Assembly (NCBI RefSeq): GCF_024979235.1
Contig: NZ_JANLCM010000001.1
Coordinates: 1,922,001-1,986,000, forward strand
DNA length: 64,000 bases
Direction: 5' to 3'
Source: Herbiconiux aconitum
GTDB lineage: Bacteria; Actinomycetota; Actinomycetes; Actinomycetales; Microbacteriaceae
The position numbers and the translations under genes are program-made. The number at the start of each line of letters is the position of its first letter. The first letter of the stretch is position 1. This document shows, piece after piece, positions 18,112 through 26,669 of this stretch. The notes under the pieces are model-generated. The model did no database searches. It was not told where the DNA came from and saw only the letters and a program-made list of their open reading frames with translations.

Positions 18112-19284
18112 GTGACGGCCTCGCCGTTCCTCGACCTCCCGGGCGCGGTCGCCGCTTCGGGCGCCGACGAGGGTGTCGCCGCCCACTACGGCAACCCGAT
18201 CATCGAGCAGCGGATGCTCGCGGGCGGCCCGGGCGCACCCGCCGGCTCCGGCGCATCCGTCGTCGTCGACCTCTCGAACCGCGGCGTCATCTCGGTCTCC
18301 GGCCCCGACCGGTTGAGCTGGCTCGACTCCGTGACGAGTCAGAGCATCCGGGAACTCGCCCCCGGCGCCTCGGCAGAGACGCTGCTGCTGAGCGCCAACG
18401 GGCGCATCGAGCACGCCATCCGGGTTGTGGATGACGGCGAGACCGCGTGGCTCCTGGTCGACGCCGCCGAGACCGCGCCGCTCGAAGAGTGGTTGCAGCG
18501 GATGCGTTTCATGCTGCGGGTCGAGATCGCCGACCGCAGCGCCGAGTTCGCCACCGTCGGCTGGCTTGCCGCCGGCCCTGAAGATGACGCGCCAACAGCT
18601 CTCGCGACCGTCGCCGAAGTCGGCAACGGGCACCCGCTCACCTGGGCCGACCCCTGGCCCGAGGTCGTGGCCGGGGGTGTGCAATACGCGCTGGTCGACG
18701 AGCATCCGGGCGCCACCTGGTTCTGGCGTGAGACGCTCGTGCGCCGAGCCGCCCTTCCGCAGCTGGTCGACGCCGTGCGAGCCGGAGAGCTCGGTGTCGC
18801 CGGGCTGCTCGCCGCTGAAGCCCTCCGCATCGCCGCCTGGCGGCCGCGGCTCTCCACCGAGGTCGACGAGCGGTCGATCCCCCACGAGCTCGACTGGATG
18901 CGGTCGGCCGTGCACCTGAGCAAGGGCTGCTACCGCGGGCAGGAGACCGTCGCGAAGGTGCACAATCTCGGTCACCCGCCGCGTCGGCTCGTGCTGCTGA
19001 ACCTCGACGGGTCGGACGCCGTGCTCCCCGCCGCGGGCGACGAGGTGTTCGCTGCGGGCACGGAGGATGCCGCGGGGCACGTGACCTCGGTCGCCATCCA
19101 CCACGAGTGGGGTCCGATCGCGCTCGCCGTGGTGAAACGCCAGCTGCCGGTCGACGCCCCGGTGGTGGTGCGAACGGCCGATGGCGACGTGGCGGCCACC
19201 GCAGAAGAGATCGTCTCGCCCGACGCCGGTGCGACGGTGGGCCGTGTGCCCCGCCTGCCCCGGCTGGGCGCCCGCACGCGCTGA
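18112..19284 (+). CDS. ygfZ: Folate-binding protein YgfZ/GcvT family
   Basis: About 390 residues. The family hallmark KGCYRGQETVAKVHNLG is present near residue 275, and the N-terminal half has the aminomethyltransferase fold (VSGPDRLSWLDSVTSQSI). YgfZ proteins bind folate and help assemble or repair Fe-S clusters, and may act in radical-SAM maturation. Start is uncertain: GTG 18112 (VTASPFLDLPG) or TTG 18103, both overlapping or abutting the upstream stop. Confidence 0.87.
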   Translation: MTASPFLDLPGAVAASGADEGVAAHYGNPIIEQRMLAGGPGAPAGSGASVVVDLSNRGVISVSGPDRLSWLDSVTSQSIRELAPGASAETLLLSANGRIEHAIRVVDDGETAWLLVDAAETAPLEEWLQRMRFMLRVEIADRSAEFATVGWLAAGPEDDAPTALATVAEVGNGHPLTWADPWPEVVAGGVQYALVDEHPGATWFWRETLVRRAALPQLVDAVRAGELGVAGLLAAEALRIAAWRPRLSTEVDERSIPHELDWMRSAVHLSKGCYRGQETVAKVHNLGHPPRRLVLLNLDGSDAVLPAAGDEVFAAGTEDAAGHVTSVAIHHEWGPIALAVVKRQLPVDAPVVVRTADGDVAATAEEIVSPDAGATVGRVPRLPRLGARTR

Positions 19285-19307
19285 GACGCCATGACCGACG
19301 CCGCGCC

Positions 19308-20423
19308 ATGACCGAGGTGACACCGGCCGATGACGGGCCCACTCCTCGCCGGCGCCGGTGGGATGCCGCGGTGCGGGGCAGTGTCGACCGCACGACGGGG
19401 AGCCTGACGGCGATCCTGCAGCTGGTGGTGGCCGTCACCATCTCCTATGCGGTCGCGCACTACGCACTCGGTCACGAGTTCCCCATCGCCGCGGTGACGG
19501 TGAGCCTGTCGAGCCTCGGGCTGGTGCTCGACGCCCGACCGCGCCGCGTGCTCGAGACGGCCATCGCGATGACGATCGGCATCACGCTGAGCGAGCTGAT
19601 CCTGCTCTCCTTCGGCCAGGGGTTGTGGCAGTTCGCCCTCACGATGTTCGCCGTGCTCGCGGTCACCCGCGCGCTGTCGCCCCTGCCCGGCATCCCGATC
19701 GTGGCCGCGGTGCAGGCGGCGCTCGTGGCACTCACCCCGATCCCGCCCGGCGGACCGTTCACGCGCACGGCCGATGCCGTGGTAGGGGGCTTGATCGCGC
19801 TCGCCTGCACGGCGCTGCTGCCGCGCGATCCGCGGCGGGCGGCGCGACGGGAGGCCCTGAAGTTCTTCAGCGCCTTCAACGCGCTGGCCTCGTCACTGGC
19901 CACGGTGTTGCGGCTCGGCGACCAACGCACCGCAGAGGTCGTGCTCGGTCGGGCGCGCGAGACGCAGCACCTGGTCGATCAGTGGAAGGACTCTATCGAC
20001 TCCGCGGCCGCCATCGCCCGCATCTCGCCCTTTCTGCGCAAGCACCGCGCGGAGCTCGCCGAACTGCAGGTGATGCAGACGAACATGGACAACGCCGCGC
20101 GCAACCTGCGCGTGGTGATCCGTCGCCTGAGCGTGCTGCCCGGCGGCCGGGCGCGGCCCGAGATCGCGCAGGTCATCGCGGGCGTGCAGAGCGCCGGGTC
20201 GATGCTCGCGCAGAGCATCGATCGGCCGGAGCTCCGGCCCATCGTGCGGCAGAGTCTCGTGCTCATCGCGATCACCCTCGACCCGCGCATCCTGGTTCCC
20301 GAGGAGCCGGTCTCCGAGTCGGCGCTGGTGGTCTCGATCCGGCCGCTCGTCTACGATCTGCTCGCGGCCAGCGGGATGCCGGCAGAGGAGGCGTTGCGGG
20401 CGTTCCCCGACATCAGCCACTGA
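19308..20423 (+). CDS. FUSC-family (aromatic-acid-exporter-like) membrane protein
   Basis: 371 residues. Five or six membrane segments fill residues ~30-170 (ILQLVVAVTISYAVAHYAL, TAIAMTIGITLSELILLSF, QFALTMFAVLAVTRALS). A cytosolic helical C-terminal half follows (ALASSLATVLRLGDQRTAEV, then RARPEIAQVIAGVQSAGSM). This matches the FUSC/ArAE type of exporter domain. Substrate unknown. The ATG at 19308 is chosen over one at 19291, which is in another frame. It lies 23 nt after the YgfZ-like gene, so a shared operon is likely. Confidence 0.78.
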   Translation: MTEVTPADDGPTPRRRRWDAAVRGSVDRTTGSLTAILQLVVAVTISYAVAHYALGHEFPIAAVTVSLSSLGLVLDARPRRVLETAIAMTIGITLSELILLSFGQGLWQFALTMFAVLAVTRALSPLPGIPIVAAVQAALVALTPIPPGGPFTRTADAVVGGLIALACTALLPRDPRRAARREALKFFSAFNALASSLATVLRLGDQRTAEVVLGRARETQHLVDQWKDSIDSAAAIARISPFLRKHRAELAELQVMQTNMDNAARNLRVVIRRLSVLPGGRARPEIAQVIAGVQSAGSMLAQSIDRPELRPIVRQSLVLIAITLDPRILVPEEPVSESALVVSIRPLVYDLLAASGMPAEEALRAFPDISH

Positions 20424-20465
20424 AAAGGGCGCGCGCGGCCCTCAGTGTTCGATACCGTTAGCACC

Positions 20466-20891
20466 ATGAAGATGCGCACCTCCGCCCTGCTCGCCCTGCC
20501 CGTTCTCGCCGGCTCGCTCCTCCTGGCCGGTTGCACGGTCACGGGGCCCACCGAGAGCTTCTCGGGGCTGCCCGACGAAGAGCACATCACCCAGGAGTCC
20601 GAAGGCGGAGACGACGGTCTGCAGGCTTTCTGGCTCGAAGAGGGCGACAGCATCGCCATCGCCATCTCGGGCAGCTCGACGTGCCCCGTGGTCGGATCGC
20701 GCATCCGTGTCGTGGAGCCCAAGGGCGAAGGCAACACGGTCGCCATCGACACCGTTCCGTTGCCCGACCAGCCCTGCACCATGGACTTCGTGCCGCACAC
20801 CTCGGTGTTCTGGACCCCGTCGAAAGTCACCCCCGCCGAGCCCCTCACGATCCAGGTCGACGGCCGCGAGATCGTTCTCCCCGTCAAGTAA
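20466..20891 (+). CDS. Small secreted lipoprotein of unknown function
   Basis: 141 residues. The signal peptide (MKMRTSALLALPVLAGSL) ends in the lipobox LLAGC, so the protein should be lipid-anchored outside the membrane. The mature part is acidic at first (GLPDEEHITQESEGGDDG), then beta-rich with two cysteines (SSTCPVVGS and DQPCTMDF) that could form a disulphide. No domain recognised. TACCGT lies 7 nt before the ATG, hinting at a leaderless start. Convergent with the next gene, 22 nt away. Confidence 0.75.
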   Translation: MKMRTSALLALPVLAGSLLLAGCTVTGPTESFSGLPDEEHITQESEGGDDGLQAFWLEEGDSIAIAISGSSTCPVVGSRIRVVEPKGEGNTVAIDTVPLPDQPCTMDFVPHTSVFWTPSKVTPAEPLTIQVDGREIVLPVK

Positions 20892-20913
20892 GCCGGTCAC
20901 GTCGCGCGGAGCG

Positions 20914-21738
20914 CTACGGCCAGGAGTAGCCGCGCGGAGCCACGTCGCTCCAGGGCACGGTGAGTTCGCCGAGGCGCAGACGCTTGCGCGGCGTTCGCAC
21001 TCCCCAGCCGGCCGCGGCCATCGCCTCGGCGGTCGCGATCCAGCGCTGGCCCGGACCGTAGGTGCCGAGCGCGGCGTTGTGCTGCCAGAACCGGTCGAGA
21101 TCGGCGAGCAAGCGGTGCACCGGCTCGCCCGGTACGTTGCGGTGGATGAGCACCTTCGGCAACCGTTCGGCCACGATCGACGGATGCTCGAGCTCGGTCA
21201 GGCGCAGCGACACACTGAACGACTCCGGACCGTCGTGCCCCGCGGCCACCCAGCTGCTCACCCGTCCGAGTTCGTTGCAGGTGCCCTCGACCAGCACGCC
21301 GCCCGGTTGGAGCCTCGAGACCATCCGGCGCCAGGCATCCGCCACCGCCGTCTCGTCGTATTGCCGGAGCACGTTGAAGGCGCGGATGACGGCGGCCCGC
21401 CGACCGGCCGGCAACGGCACCTCGAAGCCGCCCACCGCGAAGTCGACCCGAGCGTCGCGGGCGAACGGCGCGCGGCCGTCGCGCACGTCTTTCAGCTGCG
21501 CCACCGCCGTGGCCACCCGCTCGGGCGCGATCTCGAGGCCGGTGACGTGCACGTCGGGCCGAACGGTCGCGAGCCGCGCTTGCAGTTCGAAGGCCGTCAC
21601 GCCGCTCGCGCCGTAGCCGAGGTCGACCACGAGGGGATCGTCGGTGCGGCGCAGGATGCCGAGCGTGCTGATCCAACGGTCGACGCGGCGGAGGCGGTTG
21701 GTGTTGGTGGTTCCCCGTGTCACGGCCCCGATCGGCAT
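20914..21738 (-). CDS. SAM-dependent methyltransferase-like protein (Rv0487-type)
   Basis: About 274 residues. A motif-I-like stretch VVDLGYGASGVTAFELQARL near residue 38 and VTGLEIAPERVATA support a class I SAM-binding fold. A conserved start MPIGAVTRGTTNTNRLRRVD and the C-terminal WQHNAALGTYGPGQRWIATA complete it. The same kind of gene sits near gpm1-senX3-regX3 in mycobacteria, as here. The target is unknown. The ATG at 21738 is preferred; an ATG at 21750 would add four residues. Confidence 0.75.
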   Translation of the reverse strand: MPIGAVTRGTTNTNRLRRVDRWISTLGILRRTDDPLVVDLGYGASGVTAFELQARLATVRPDVHVTGLEIAPERVATAVAQLKDVRDGRAPFARDARVDFAVGGFEVPLPAGRRAAVIRAFNVLRQYDETAVADAWRRMVSRLQPGGVLVEGTCNELGRVSSWVAAGHDGPESFSVSLRLTELEHPSIVAERLPKVLIHRNVPGEPVHRLLADLDRFWQHNAALGTYGPGQRWIATAEAMAAAGWGVRTPRKRLRLGELTVPWSDVAPRGYSWP

Positions 21739-21785
21739 GGCTCCATCCAATCACGTGGCGAGGGCCGCTCCCGTAGGATTGGGGC

Positions 21786-22538
21786 ATGCCAACTGAGCCC
21801 TACACCCTCATTCTGCTGCGCCACGGCAACAGCGAGTGGAACCAGAAGAACCTGTTCACCGGCTGGGTCGACGTGCCGCTCTCCGAGCTCGGCGTCGGTG
21901 AGGCCAAGCGCGCCGGGGAGCTGCTCGCGGAGTCGGGTCTCCTGCCCGACGTGCTCTACACTTCGCGACTGACCCGTGCCATCCAGACCGCCGACCTCGC
22001 CCTGGAGGTCGCCGACCGCCTGTGGATCGACGTCAAGCGCTCCTGGCGCCTCAACGAGCGCCACTACGGCGCTCTGCAGGGCAAAGACAAGGCGCAGACC
22101 CTCGCCGAGTACGGCCCTGAGCAGTTCCAGACCTGGCGCCGGTCCTTCGACGTACCGCCGCCCCCCATCGCCGACGACGACCCCTACTCGCAGGTCGGCG
22201 ACCCGCGCTACGCCGACCTCGGCGACGACGTTCCGCGCACCGAATGCCTGAAAGACGTCATCGACCGGATGCTGCCCTACTGGGAGTCCGACATCACGGG
22301 GGACCTCGCCCTCGGAAAGACCGTGCTGGTCACCGCCCACGGCAACTCGCTGCGCGCACTCGTCAAGCACCTCGACGGCATCTCCGACGACGAGATCGCC
22401 GAGCTCAACATCCCCACCGGCATCCCGCTGGTCTACAAGCTGGATGCCTCGTTCGCGCCTCTCGGCCCGGGGGAGTACCTCGACCCCGAAGCCGCCGCCG
22501 CGGGAGCCGCAGCAGTCGCTGCGCAAGGCAAGAAGTAG
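21786..22538 (+). CDS. gpmA: 2,3-bisphosphoglycerate-dependent phosphoglycerate mutase
   Basis: 250 residues, normal length. The catalytic motif [20 protein letters not shown] and the second active-site block [20 protein letters not shown] are intact, as is [16 protein letters not shown]. Interconverts 3- and 2-phosphoglycerate in glycolysis. TAGGAT at 21774-21779 lies 6 nt before the ATG, so the transcript is probably leaderless. Convergent with phoU, with a strong hairpin between. Confidence 0.97.
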   Translation: MPTEPYTLILLRHGNSEWNQKNLFTGWVDVPLSELGVGEAKRAGELLAESGLLPDVLYTSRLTRAIQTADLALEVADRLWIDVKRSWRLNERHYGALQGKDKAQTLAEYGPEQFQTWRRSFDVPPPPIADDDPYSQVGDPRYADLGDDVPRTECLKDVIDRMLPYWESDITGDLALGKTVLVTAHGNSLRALVKHLDGISDDEIAELNIPTGIPLVYKLDASFAPLGPGEYLDPEAAAAGAAAVAAQGKK

Positions 22539-22560
22539 GGCCGAAAAGGCCCCGAAACAC

Positions 22561-22601
22561 GAAGAAGCCCCGGCACCTCGTAGGAGGTCCGGGGCTTCTT
22601 C
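22561..22601. terminator. Bidirectional terminator between gpmA and phoU
   Basis: GAAGAAGCCCCGG (22561-22573) and CCGGGGCTTCTTC (22589-22601) form a perfect 13-bp stem, with an inner ACCTC/GAGGT extension. It lies between convergent stops. The flanking sequences carry only short T-runs. Confidence 0.8.
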
Positions 22602-22622
22602 GGTGAACGGAAGGTGTCTCCG

Positions 22623-23279
22623 TCAGGAGGCGCTTGCGCCCTGCCATTCGCCGGTGGCGAGGTACTGCACCTTCTTGGCGATGGAGACCGCGTGGTCGGC
22701 GAAGCGCTCGTGGTAGCGGCTGGCCAGCGTGACGTCGACGGTGTCGACGGCCTCGCCCTTCCAGTGCGAACCGAGCACGGCGTCGAAGACGCTCACGTGC
22801 AGCTCGTCGATCTTGTCGTCGTCGTTGCGCATCTCGTCGGCGAGGGCGATGTCCTCGGTCTGCAGCAGCACCGTGAGCTTCTTTGCGATCTCGATGTCGA
22901 GCCGGCCCATCTCGGCGAAGGTCTGGCGCAGGCTCTTCTTCACCACCTTGTCGGGGTAGCGGTAGCGCGCGAGCTGAGCGATGTGCTCGGCGATGTCGCC
23001 CATCCGCTCGAGCGACGAACTCACCCGGAGGGCCGTCACCACGATCCGAAGGTCGCGGGCGACCGGCTGCTGCAGGGCGAGGATGCTGATCGCCAGCTCG
23101 TCGAGGCTCGACGCGAGGGCGTCGATCTTCGAGTCCTCGGCGATCACCTTCTCGGCGAGGGTGACGTTGGACTCGTTGAACGCCTCGGTGGCGTTCGTGA
23201 TGGCCACGGTGACGAGCTCGGAGATCTCGACGAGACGCTCCTGAACCTCTCGCAGCTCTTGCTGGAATACCTCACGCAT
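22623..23279 (-). CDS. phoU: Phosphate signalling regulator PhoU
   Basis: 218 residues from ATG 23279, preceded by AAAGGACC; the frame is open further upstream but the added sequence is not PhoU-like. Two PhoU helical repeats are visible, each with metal-ligand clusters (EDSKIDALASSLDE; NDDDKIDELHVSVF). PhoU couples Pst transport to the SenX3-RegX3 pathway and keeps it off in high phosphate. Divergent from senX3, 145 bp away, and some 13 kb from the pst operon. Confidence 0.96.
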   Translation of the reverse strand: MREVFQQELREVQERLVEISELVTVAITNATEAFNESNVTLAEKVIAEDSKIDALASSLDELAISILALQQPVARDLRIVVTALRVSSSLERMGDIAEHIAQLARYRYPDKVVKKSLRQTFAEMGRLDIEIAKKLTVLLQTEDIALADEMRNDDDKIDELHVSVFDAVLGSHWKGEAVDTVDVTLASRYHERFADHAVSIAKKVQYLATGEWQGASAS

Positions 23280-23424
23280 GCGTGCAGGGTCCTTTCTTCG
23301 GTGATGCAATCCTTCCCGGCACGGGTTAACACCAGGTGCCGGGAAGTTGAACAGTCCAGGAAGCAACGGCTCTGCCGCGTGATACCGGGCCGAGGGCTCA
23401 GGGGGACTCACTAGTGTAGTAGCT

Positions 23425-24579
23425 ATGGAAACAGGCTGGTTGGTGCTGTTGTCTGTGGCACTCGGCCTCGCTGTGGGAGCGGGATTCGTCCTCTTGCTCC
23501 ACATGGCTGAACGGCGGGGAAACAACGCGGTCACCGTCGTCTCGTCCGCGGTGCCGGATGGGGTGGATCAGGTGATCGACGCCCTCGACTCCGCCGGCCT
23601 CGTGCTCGATCCGTCGAACAATGTGGTGAAGGCCTCGGCGAAGGCCTACACCTACGGCCTCGTGGTGAATCAGCTGCTGGTGCACGAGGAGATCCTTGAG
23701 ATCGTCGGACGGGTGCGCCGCGACGGCGACTCGGTGAGCGAAGAGGTCACGCTCGCCCGTGGGCCGTTCGGTGAGGCCAGCATCCATCTCGACGTGCAGG
23801 CAGCCCGGCTCGGCAGCCGCTACGTTCTCGTGCTGGCCGAAGACCGCACCGACGCCTACCGGCTCGAGGAAGTGCGTCGCGACTTCATCGCGAACATCAG
23901 CCACGAGTTGAAGACCCCGATCGGCGCCATCGCGCTGCTGGCCGAGGCGCTCGATCCGGCATCCGACGACCCGGAACAGGTGCGACGCTTCGCGAAGCGG
24001 ATGGGCACCGAGGCCACCCGGCTCTCGCAGATCACGCGCGAGATCATCGAGCTCTCCCGACTGCAGTCCACCGACGTGCTCGCCTCGGCCGTACGCATCG
24101 ACCTCGACGAGGTGGTCGCGTCCGCCGTCGACCAGAACCACGTGGTCGCGGATGCGCGGGGCATGACCCTCGCGGTGGGCGGAGCGAAGCATGTGCACGT
24201 CATGGGCGACGAAGCGCTGCTCGCCCTGGCCATCAACAACCTGATCGCGAACGCGGTGCAGTATTCGCCCGACGGATCGCGCGTCGGCATCGGTGTGCAC
24301 CACGACGAAGGCGTCGTGGAGCTCGTGGTGACCGACCAGGGGATCGGCATCCCCGACGAAGACCTGCCACGCGTGTTCGAGCGGTTCTTCCGCGTCGATC
24401 AGGCGCGATCGCGTAACACGGGCGGAACGGGCCTCGGGCTCAGCATCGTGAAGCACGTCGTGCAGAACCACGGTGGAGACATCCGGGCCTGGTCGCACAT
24501 CGGCCAGGGCTCGACGTTCACCATCCGGCTACCGGAGGCACCACCTGCTTCGGCAGTTTCACAAGGAGAGAAACGATGA
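23425..24579 (+). CDS. senX3: Sensor histidine kinase SenX3
   Basis: 384 residues. One N-terminal membrane segment (LVLLSVALGLAVGAGFVLLL), then a PAS-like cytosolic domain, the phosphoacceptor His160 in FIANISHELKTPIGAIALLAE, and ATPase boxes (NNLIANAVQ; TDQGIGIP; GTGLGLSIVKHV). Phosphorylates RegX3 under phosphate limitation. TAGTGT at 23412-23417 lies 7 nt before the ATG, consistent with leaderless transcription. regX3 starts within the stop (ATGA). Confidence 0.95.
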   Translation: METGWLVLLSVALGLAVGAGFVLLLHMAERRGNNAVTVVSSAVPDGVDQVIDALDSAGLVLDPSNNVVKASAKAYTYGLVVNQLLVHEEILEIVGRVRRDGDSVSEEVTLARGPFGEASIHLDVQAARLGSRYVLVLAEDRTDAYRLEEVRRDFIANISHELKTPIGAIALLAEALDPASDDPEQVRRFAKRMGTEATRLSQITREIIELSRLQSTDVLASAVRIDLDEVVASAVDQNHVVADARGMTLAVGGAKHVHVMGDEALLALAINNLIANAVQYSPDGSRVGIGVHHDEGVVELVVTDQGIGIPDEDLPRVFERFFRVDQARSRNTGGTGLGLSIVKHVVQNHGGDIRAWSHIGQGSTFTIRLPEAPPASAVSQGEKR

Positions 24580-25256
24580 CCCATATCCTTCTGGTCGAGG
24601 ACGAAGCCGCGCTGAGCGAACCGCTCAGCTACCTGCTGCGCCGGGAAGGCTACGGCGTGACCGTGGCGCCTGACGGCCCGAGCGCCATCAGCGAGTTCGA
24701 TCGTGGTGGAGTGGACATCATCCTGCTCGACCTCATGATCCCGGGCATCCCCGGCACCGAGGTATGCCGTGAGATCCGCACGCGTTCGTCGGTGCCGATC
24801 ATCATGCTCACGGCCAAGGACAGCGAGATCGACATCGTGGTGGGCCTCGAGCTCGGCGCCGACGACTACGTCACGAAGCCGTACTCCACGCGGGAACTGC
24901 TCGCGCGCATCCGGGCCGTTCTGCGGCGTCAGCTCGAGGTGTTGGATGCCGCCGAGCCGCTGCTCAAGGCGGGGCCGGTGTCGATGGATGTCGAGCGCCA
25001 CACCGTTGCGGTGAACGGCAAAGAGGTGGCCATGCCTCTGAAGGAATTCGAGCTGCTCGAGCTGCTGCTGCGCAACGCCGGCCGCGTGCTCACCCGTGGT
25101 CAACTGATCGACCGGGTCTGGGGATCGGACTACTTCGGCGACACCAAGACGCTCGACGTGCACATCAAGCGCATCCGCTCGAAGATCGAGAAGCTCCCTT
25201 CGGAGCCGACGCTGCTGGTGACGGTGCGGGGGCTCGGTTACCGCTTCGAAGGCTGA
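24576..25256 (+). CDS. regX3: Response regulator RegX3
   Basis: 226 residues. The receiver carries VEDE at 7-10, phosphoacceptor Asp52 in LLDLMIPGIPG and Lys in YVTKPYSTRELLARI. The C-terminal OmpR winged helix is complete (LKEFELLELLLRNAGRVLTR, VDRVWG-like, HIKRIRSKIE). Activates phosphate-starvation genes such as pst. Overlaps senX3 by 4 nt. The PHO-box-like repeats found before pstS and at the window's end are its plausible sites. Confidence 0.95.
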   Translation: MTHILLVEDEAALSEPLSYLLRREGYGVTVAPDGPSAISEFDRGGVDIILLDLMIPGIPGTEVCREIRTRSSVPIIMLTAKDSEIDIVVGLELGADDYVTKPYSTRELLARIRAVLRRQLEVLDAAEPLLKAGPVSMDVERHTVAVNGKEVAMPLKEFELLELLLRNAGRVLTRGQLIDRVWGSDYFGDTKTLDVHIKRIRSKIEKLPSEPTLLVTVRGLGYRFEG

Positions 25257-25284
25257 CGCCTTCTACGCTGTGCTAGTTGCCTCG

Positions 25285-25420
25285 GGGGCCGTGCTTCGCG
25301 CGGCCTCCGAGGGTCGCGCCGGTCCTTGCCCGGCGCTCCGCGACATGTTCCGGTGAGGTCGCTTCGCGGCCTCGCCGTCACCCTGGGGCGTCGATAAAGG
25401 CCTGTTGCGTTGTGTCTCGT
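25285..25420 (+). repeat. Intergenic repeat, copy A
   Basis: A 40-nt core at 25311-25350 recurs perfectly, in inverse orientation, at 28038-28077. Homology continues outward: CTTCGC plus a G/C run on the left, and TCACCCTGGG (25378-25387) and GGCCTGTTGCGTT (25399-25411) on the right. Between the blocks lies a copy-specific hairpin (GAGG to CCTC). It sits in the convergent gap after regX3. No coding sequence is apparent in 25257-25471. Confidence 0.75.
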
Positions 25421-25471
25421 TCCGGATCCCTTGGGGATGGGGAGAGGAGATGGGCGCGAGTTGGGGGCTGG

Positions 25472-26044
25472 TTAGCCCTCCGGGGTGTCCGTGGGAGCCG
25501 GGGTCTCCACCGGGGTGTCGACCAGCGGCGGCGGGGTCTGCGTGGGAGTCGGGGTCGGCGTGGGTGTCGGGGTGGGGGCCAGGCCGGAGTACTCGGGGAG
25601 GCTGGTGTTCAGCACCGGGACGAGCACCTGCTTGCCCTCGACGTCGCCGTACTGGAAGAAGACCGGGAACAGACTGCCGGGCTTCGTGACGTTGTTCAGC
25701 AGGATCTGCTCGCCGTCTTCGCCGCCGAAGCTCGTGATGGCGCCTTCGCCGGCCACGGTGATCTGCTCGCTGACCCGCTCACCGGTGGCGCCGTCTTCGT
25801 ACTGCACGGTGACCTTCTGGCTGGCGTCGGCCGTGTTGACGAACGACACGAGCATGCTGGCGAGCGAGCCGTCCTCGCTGATCAAGGTCGCGTTGCGCAC
25901 GGCCACCTGACCGATCGTCGCGTTGACGCCGTCGGAGGTCTCGACGATGTTCTTCGTCGCCTGCGGTGTGATGAAGGCACATCCTGCAGTACCGAATGCG
26001 ACCAGTGCGCCCACCAGAACGGATGCCGCGAACCGAGCTCTCAC
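25472..26044 (-). CDS. LpqE-like secreted lipoprotein with Pro-Thr tail
   Basis: 190 residues. A signal peptide with lipobox (VAFGTAGC) is followed by a beta-rich domain (VNATIGQVAVRNATLISEDG; VNTADASQKVTVQYEDG) and a C-terminal proline-threonine repeat of about 40 residues. An equivalent lipoprotein (LpqE) lies divergent from carD in mycobacteria, which supports the comparison. Such tails span the cell wall. Function unknown. It shares the promoter gap with carD, where a DtxR-like palindrome lies. Confidence 0.75.
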   Translation of the reverse strand: MRARFAASVLVGALVAFGTAGCAFITPQATKNIVETSDGVNATIGQVAVRNATLISEDGSLASMLVSFVNTADASQKVTVQYEDGATGERVSEQITVAGEGAITSFGGEDGEQILLNNVTKPGSLFPVFFQYGDVEGKQVLVPVLNTSLPEYSGLAPTPTPTPTPTPTQTPPPLVDTPVETPAPTDTPEG

Positions 26045-26108
26045 AAGACCCTCCAGAGTCGTAAACGCTTTGACTCGAGCTTACAACGAGCGGGCCGCGA
26101 CGGGATGG

Positions 26109-26127
26109 TTAGGACACCCTAACTACA
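26109..26127. promoter_or_regulatory. DtxR/IdeR-like box between the LpqE-like gene and carD
   Basis: TTAGGACACCCTAACTACA matches about 14 of 19 positions of the corynebacterial DtxR consensus by my alignment. The central GTTAGG-ACAC-CCTAAC is a perfect palindrome. It overlaps the -35 position of the probable carD promoter (TATCCT at 26140-26145). Binding is inferred. Confidence 0.4.
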
Positions 26128-26170
26128 TACCCCCTGTGGTATCCTGGTAGCCACGGAAGGACATCCATTC

Positions 26171-26653
26171 ATGCTTTTTGAGGTTGGCGAAACAGTCGTT
26201 TACCCCCACCACGGAGCCGCGACGATTTCCGAGGTGAAGACTCGGGTCATCAAAGGCGAAGAGAAAATCTACCTCAAACTCCGTGTGACGCAGGGTGATC
26301 TGACCATCGAGGTGCCTGCCGACAACGTCGACCTGGTCGGCGTGCGCGATGTCATCGGCCGCGAGGGCCTCGACAAGGTTTTCGAAGTGCTGCGCGCTCC
26401 CTTCACCGAGGAGCCCACCAACTGGTCCCGCCGCTACAAGGCGAACCTCGAGAAGCTGGCGTCGGGCGACGTCATCAAGGTGAGCGAGGTCGTGCGCGAC
26501 CTGTGGCGCCGCGACCAAGACCGCGGTCTCTCCGCGGGTGAGAAGCGGATGCTCGCGAAGGCCCGTCAGATCCTGATCTCCGAGCTCGCTCTCGCCGAGA
26601 AGACCGACGAGGAAAAGGCCTCGCTGGTGCTCGACGAGGTTCTGGCCTCCTAG
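26171..26653 (+). CDS. carD: CarD family RNA polymerase-binding transcription factor
   Basis: 160 residues. The N-terminal RNAP-interaction domain is clear ([37 protein letters not shown]), followed by the helical DNA-binding part with the conserved Trp in [19 protein letters not shown]. CarD binds the polymerase beta subunit and stabilises open promoters, especially for rRNA genes. GGAAGGAC precedes the ATG. First of a codirectional run with ispDF, cysS and rlmB. Confidence 0.97.
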   Translation: MLFEVGETVVYPHHGAATISEVKTRVIKGEEKIYLKLRVTQGDLTIEVPADNVDLVGVRDVIGREGLDKVFEVLRAPFTEEPTNWSRRYKANLEKLASGDVIKVSEVVRDLWRRDQDRGLSAGEKRMLAKARQILISELALAEKTDEEKASLVLDEVLAS

Positions 26654-26669
26654 CCTTCCCGATCCCGCC

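Noticed and set aside
22600-22612. GTTCACC-type repeat near the gpmA/phoU junction as a PHO box
   Set aside because: It lies beside the bidirectional terminator and between two gene ends, with no promoter to control.
23280-23534. An N-terminally extended PhoU (303 residues)
   Set aside because: The extra 85 residues are low-complexity and overlap the senX3 promoter and start; the ATG at 23279 has a good ribosome site and matches PhoU length.
25469-25910. A plus-strand Val-Gly-repeat protein
   Set aside because: It is the antisense reading of the Pro-Thr tail of the lipoprotein at 25472-26044.
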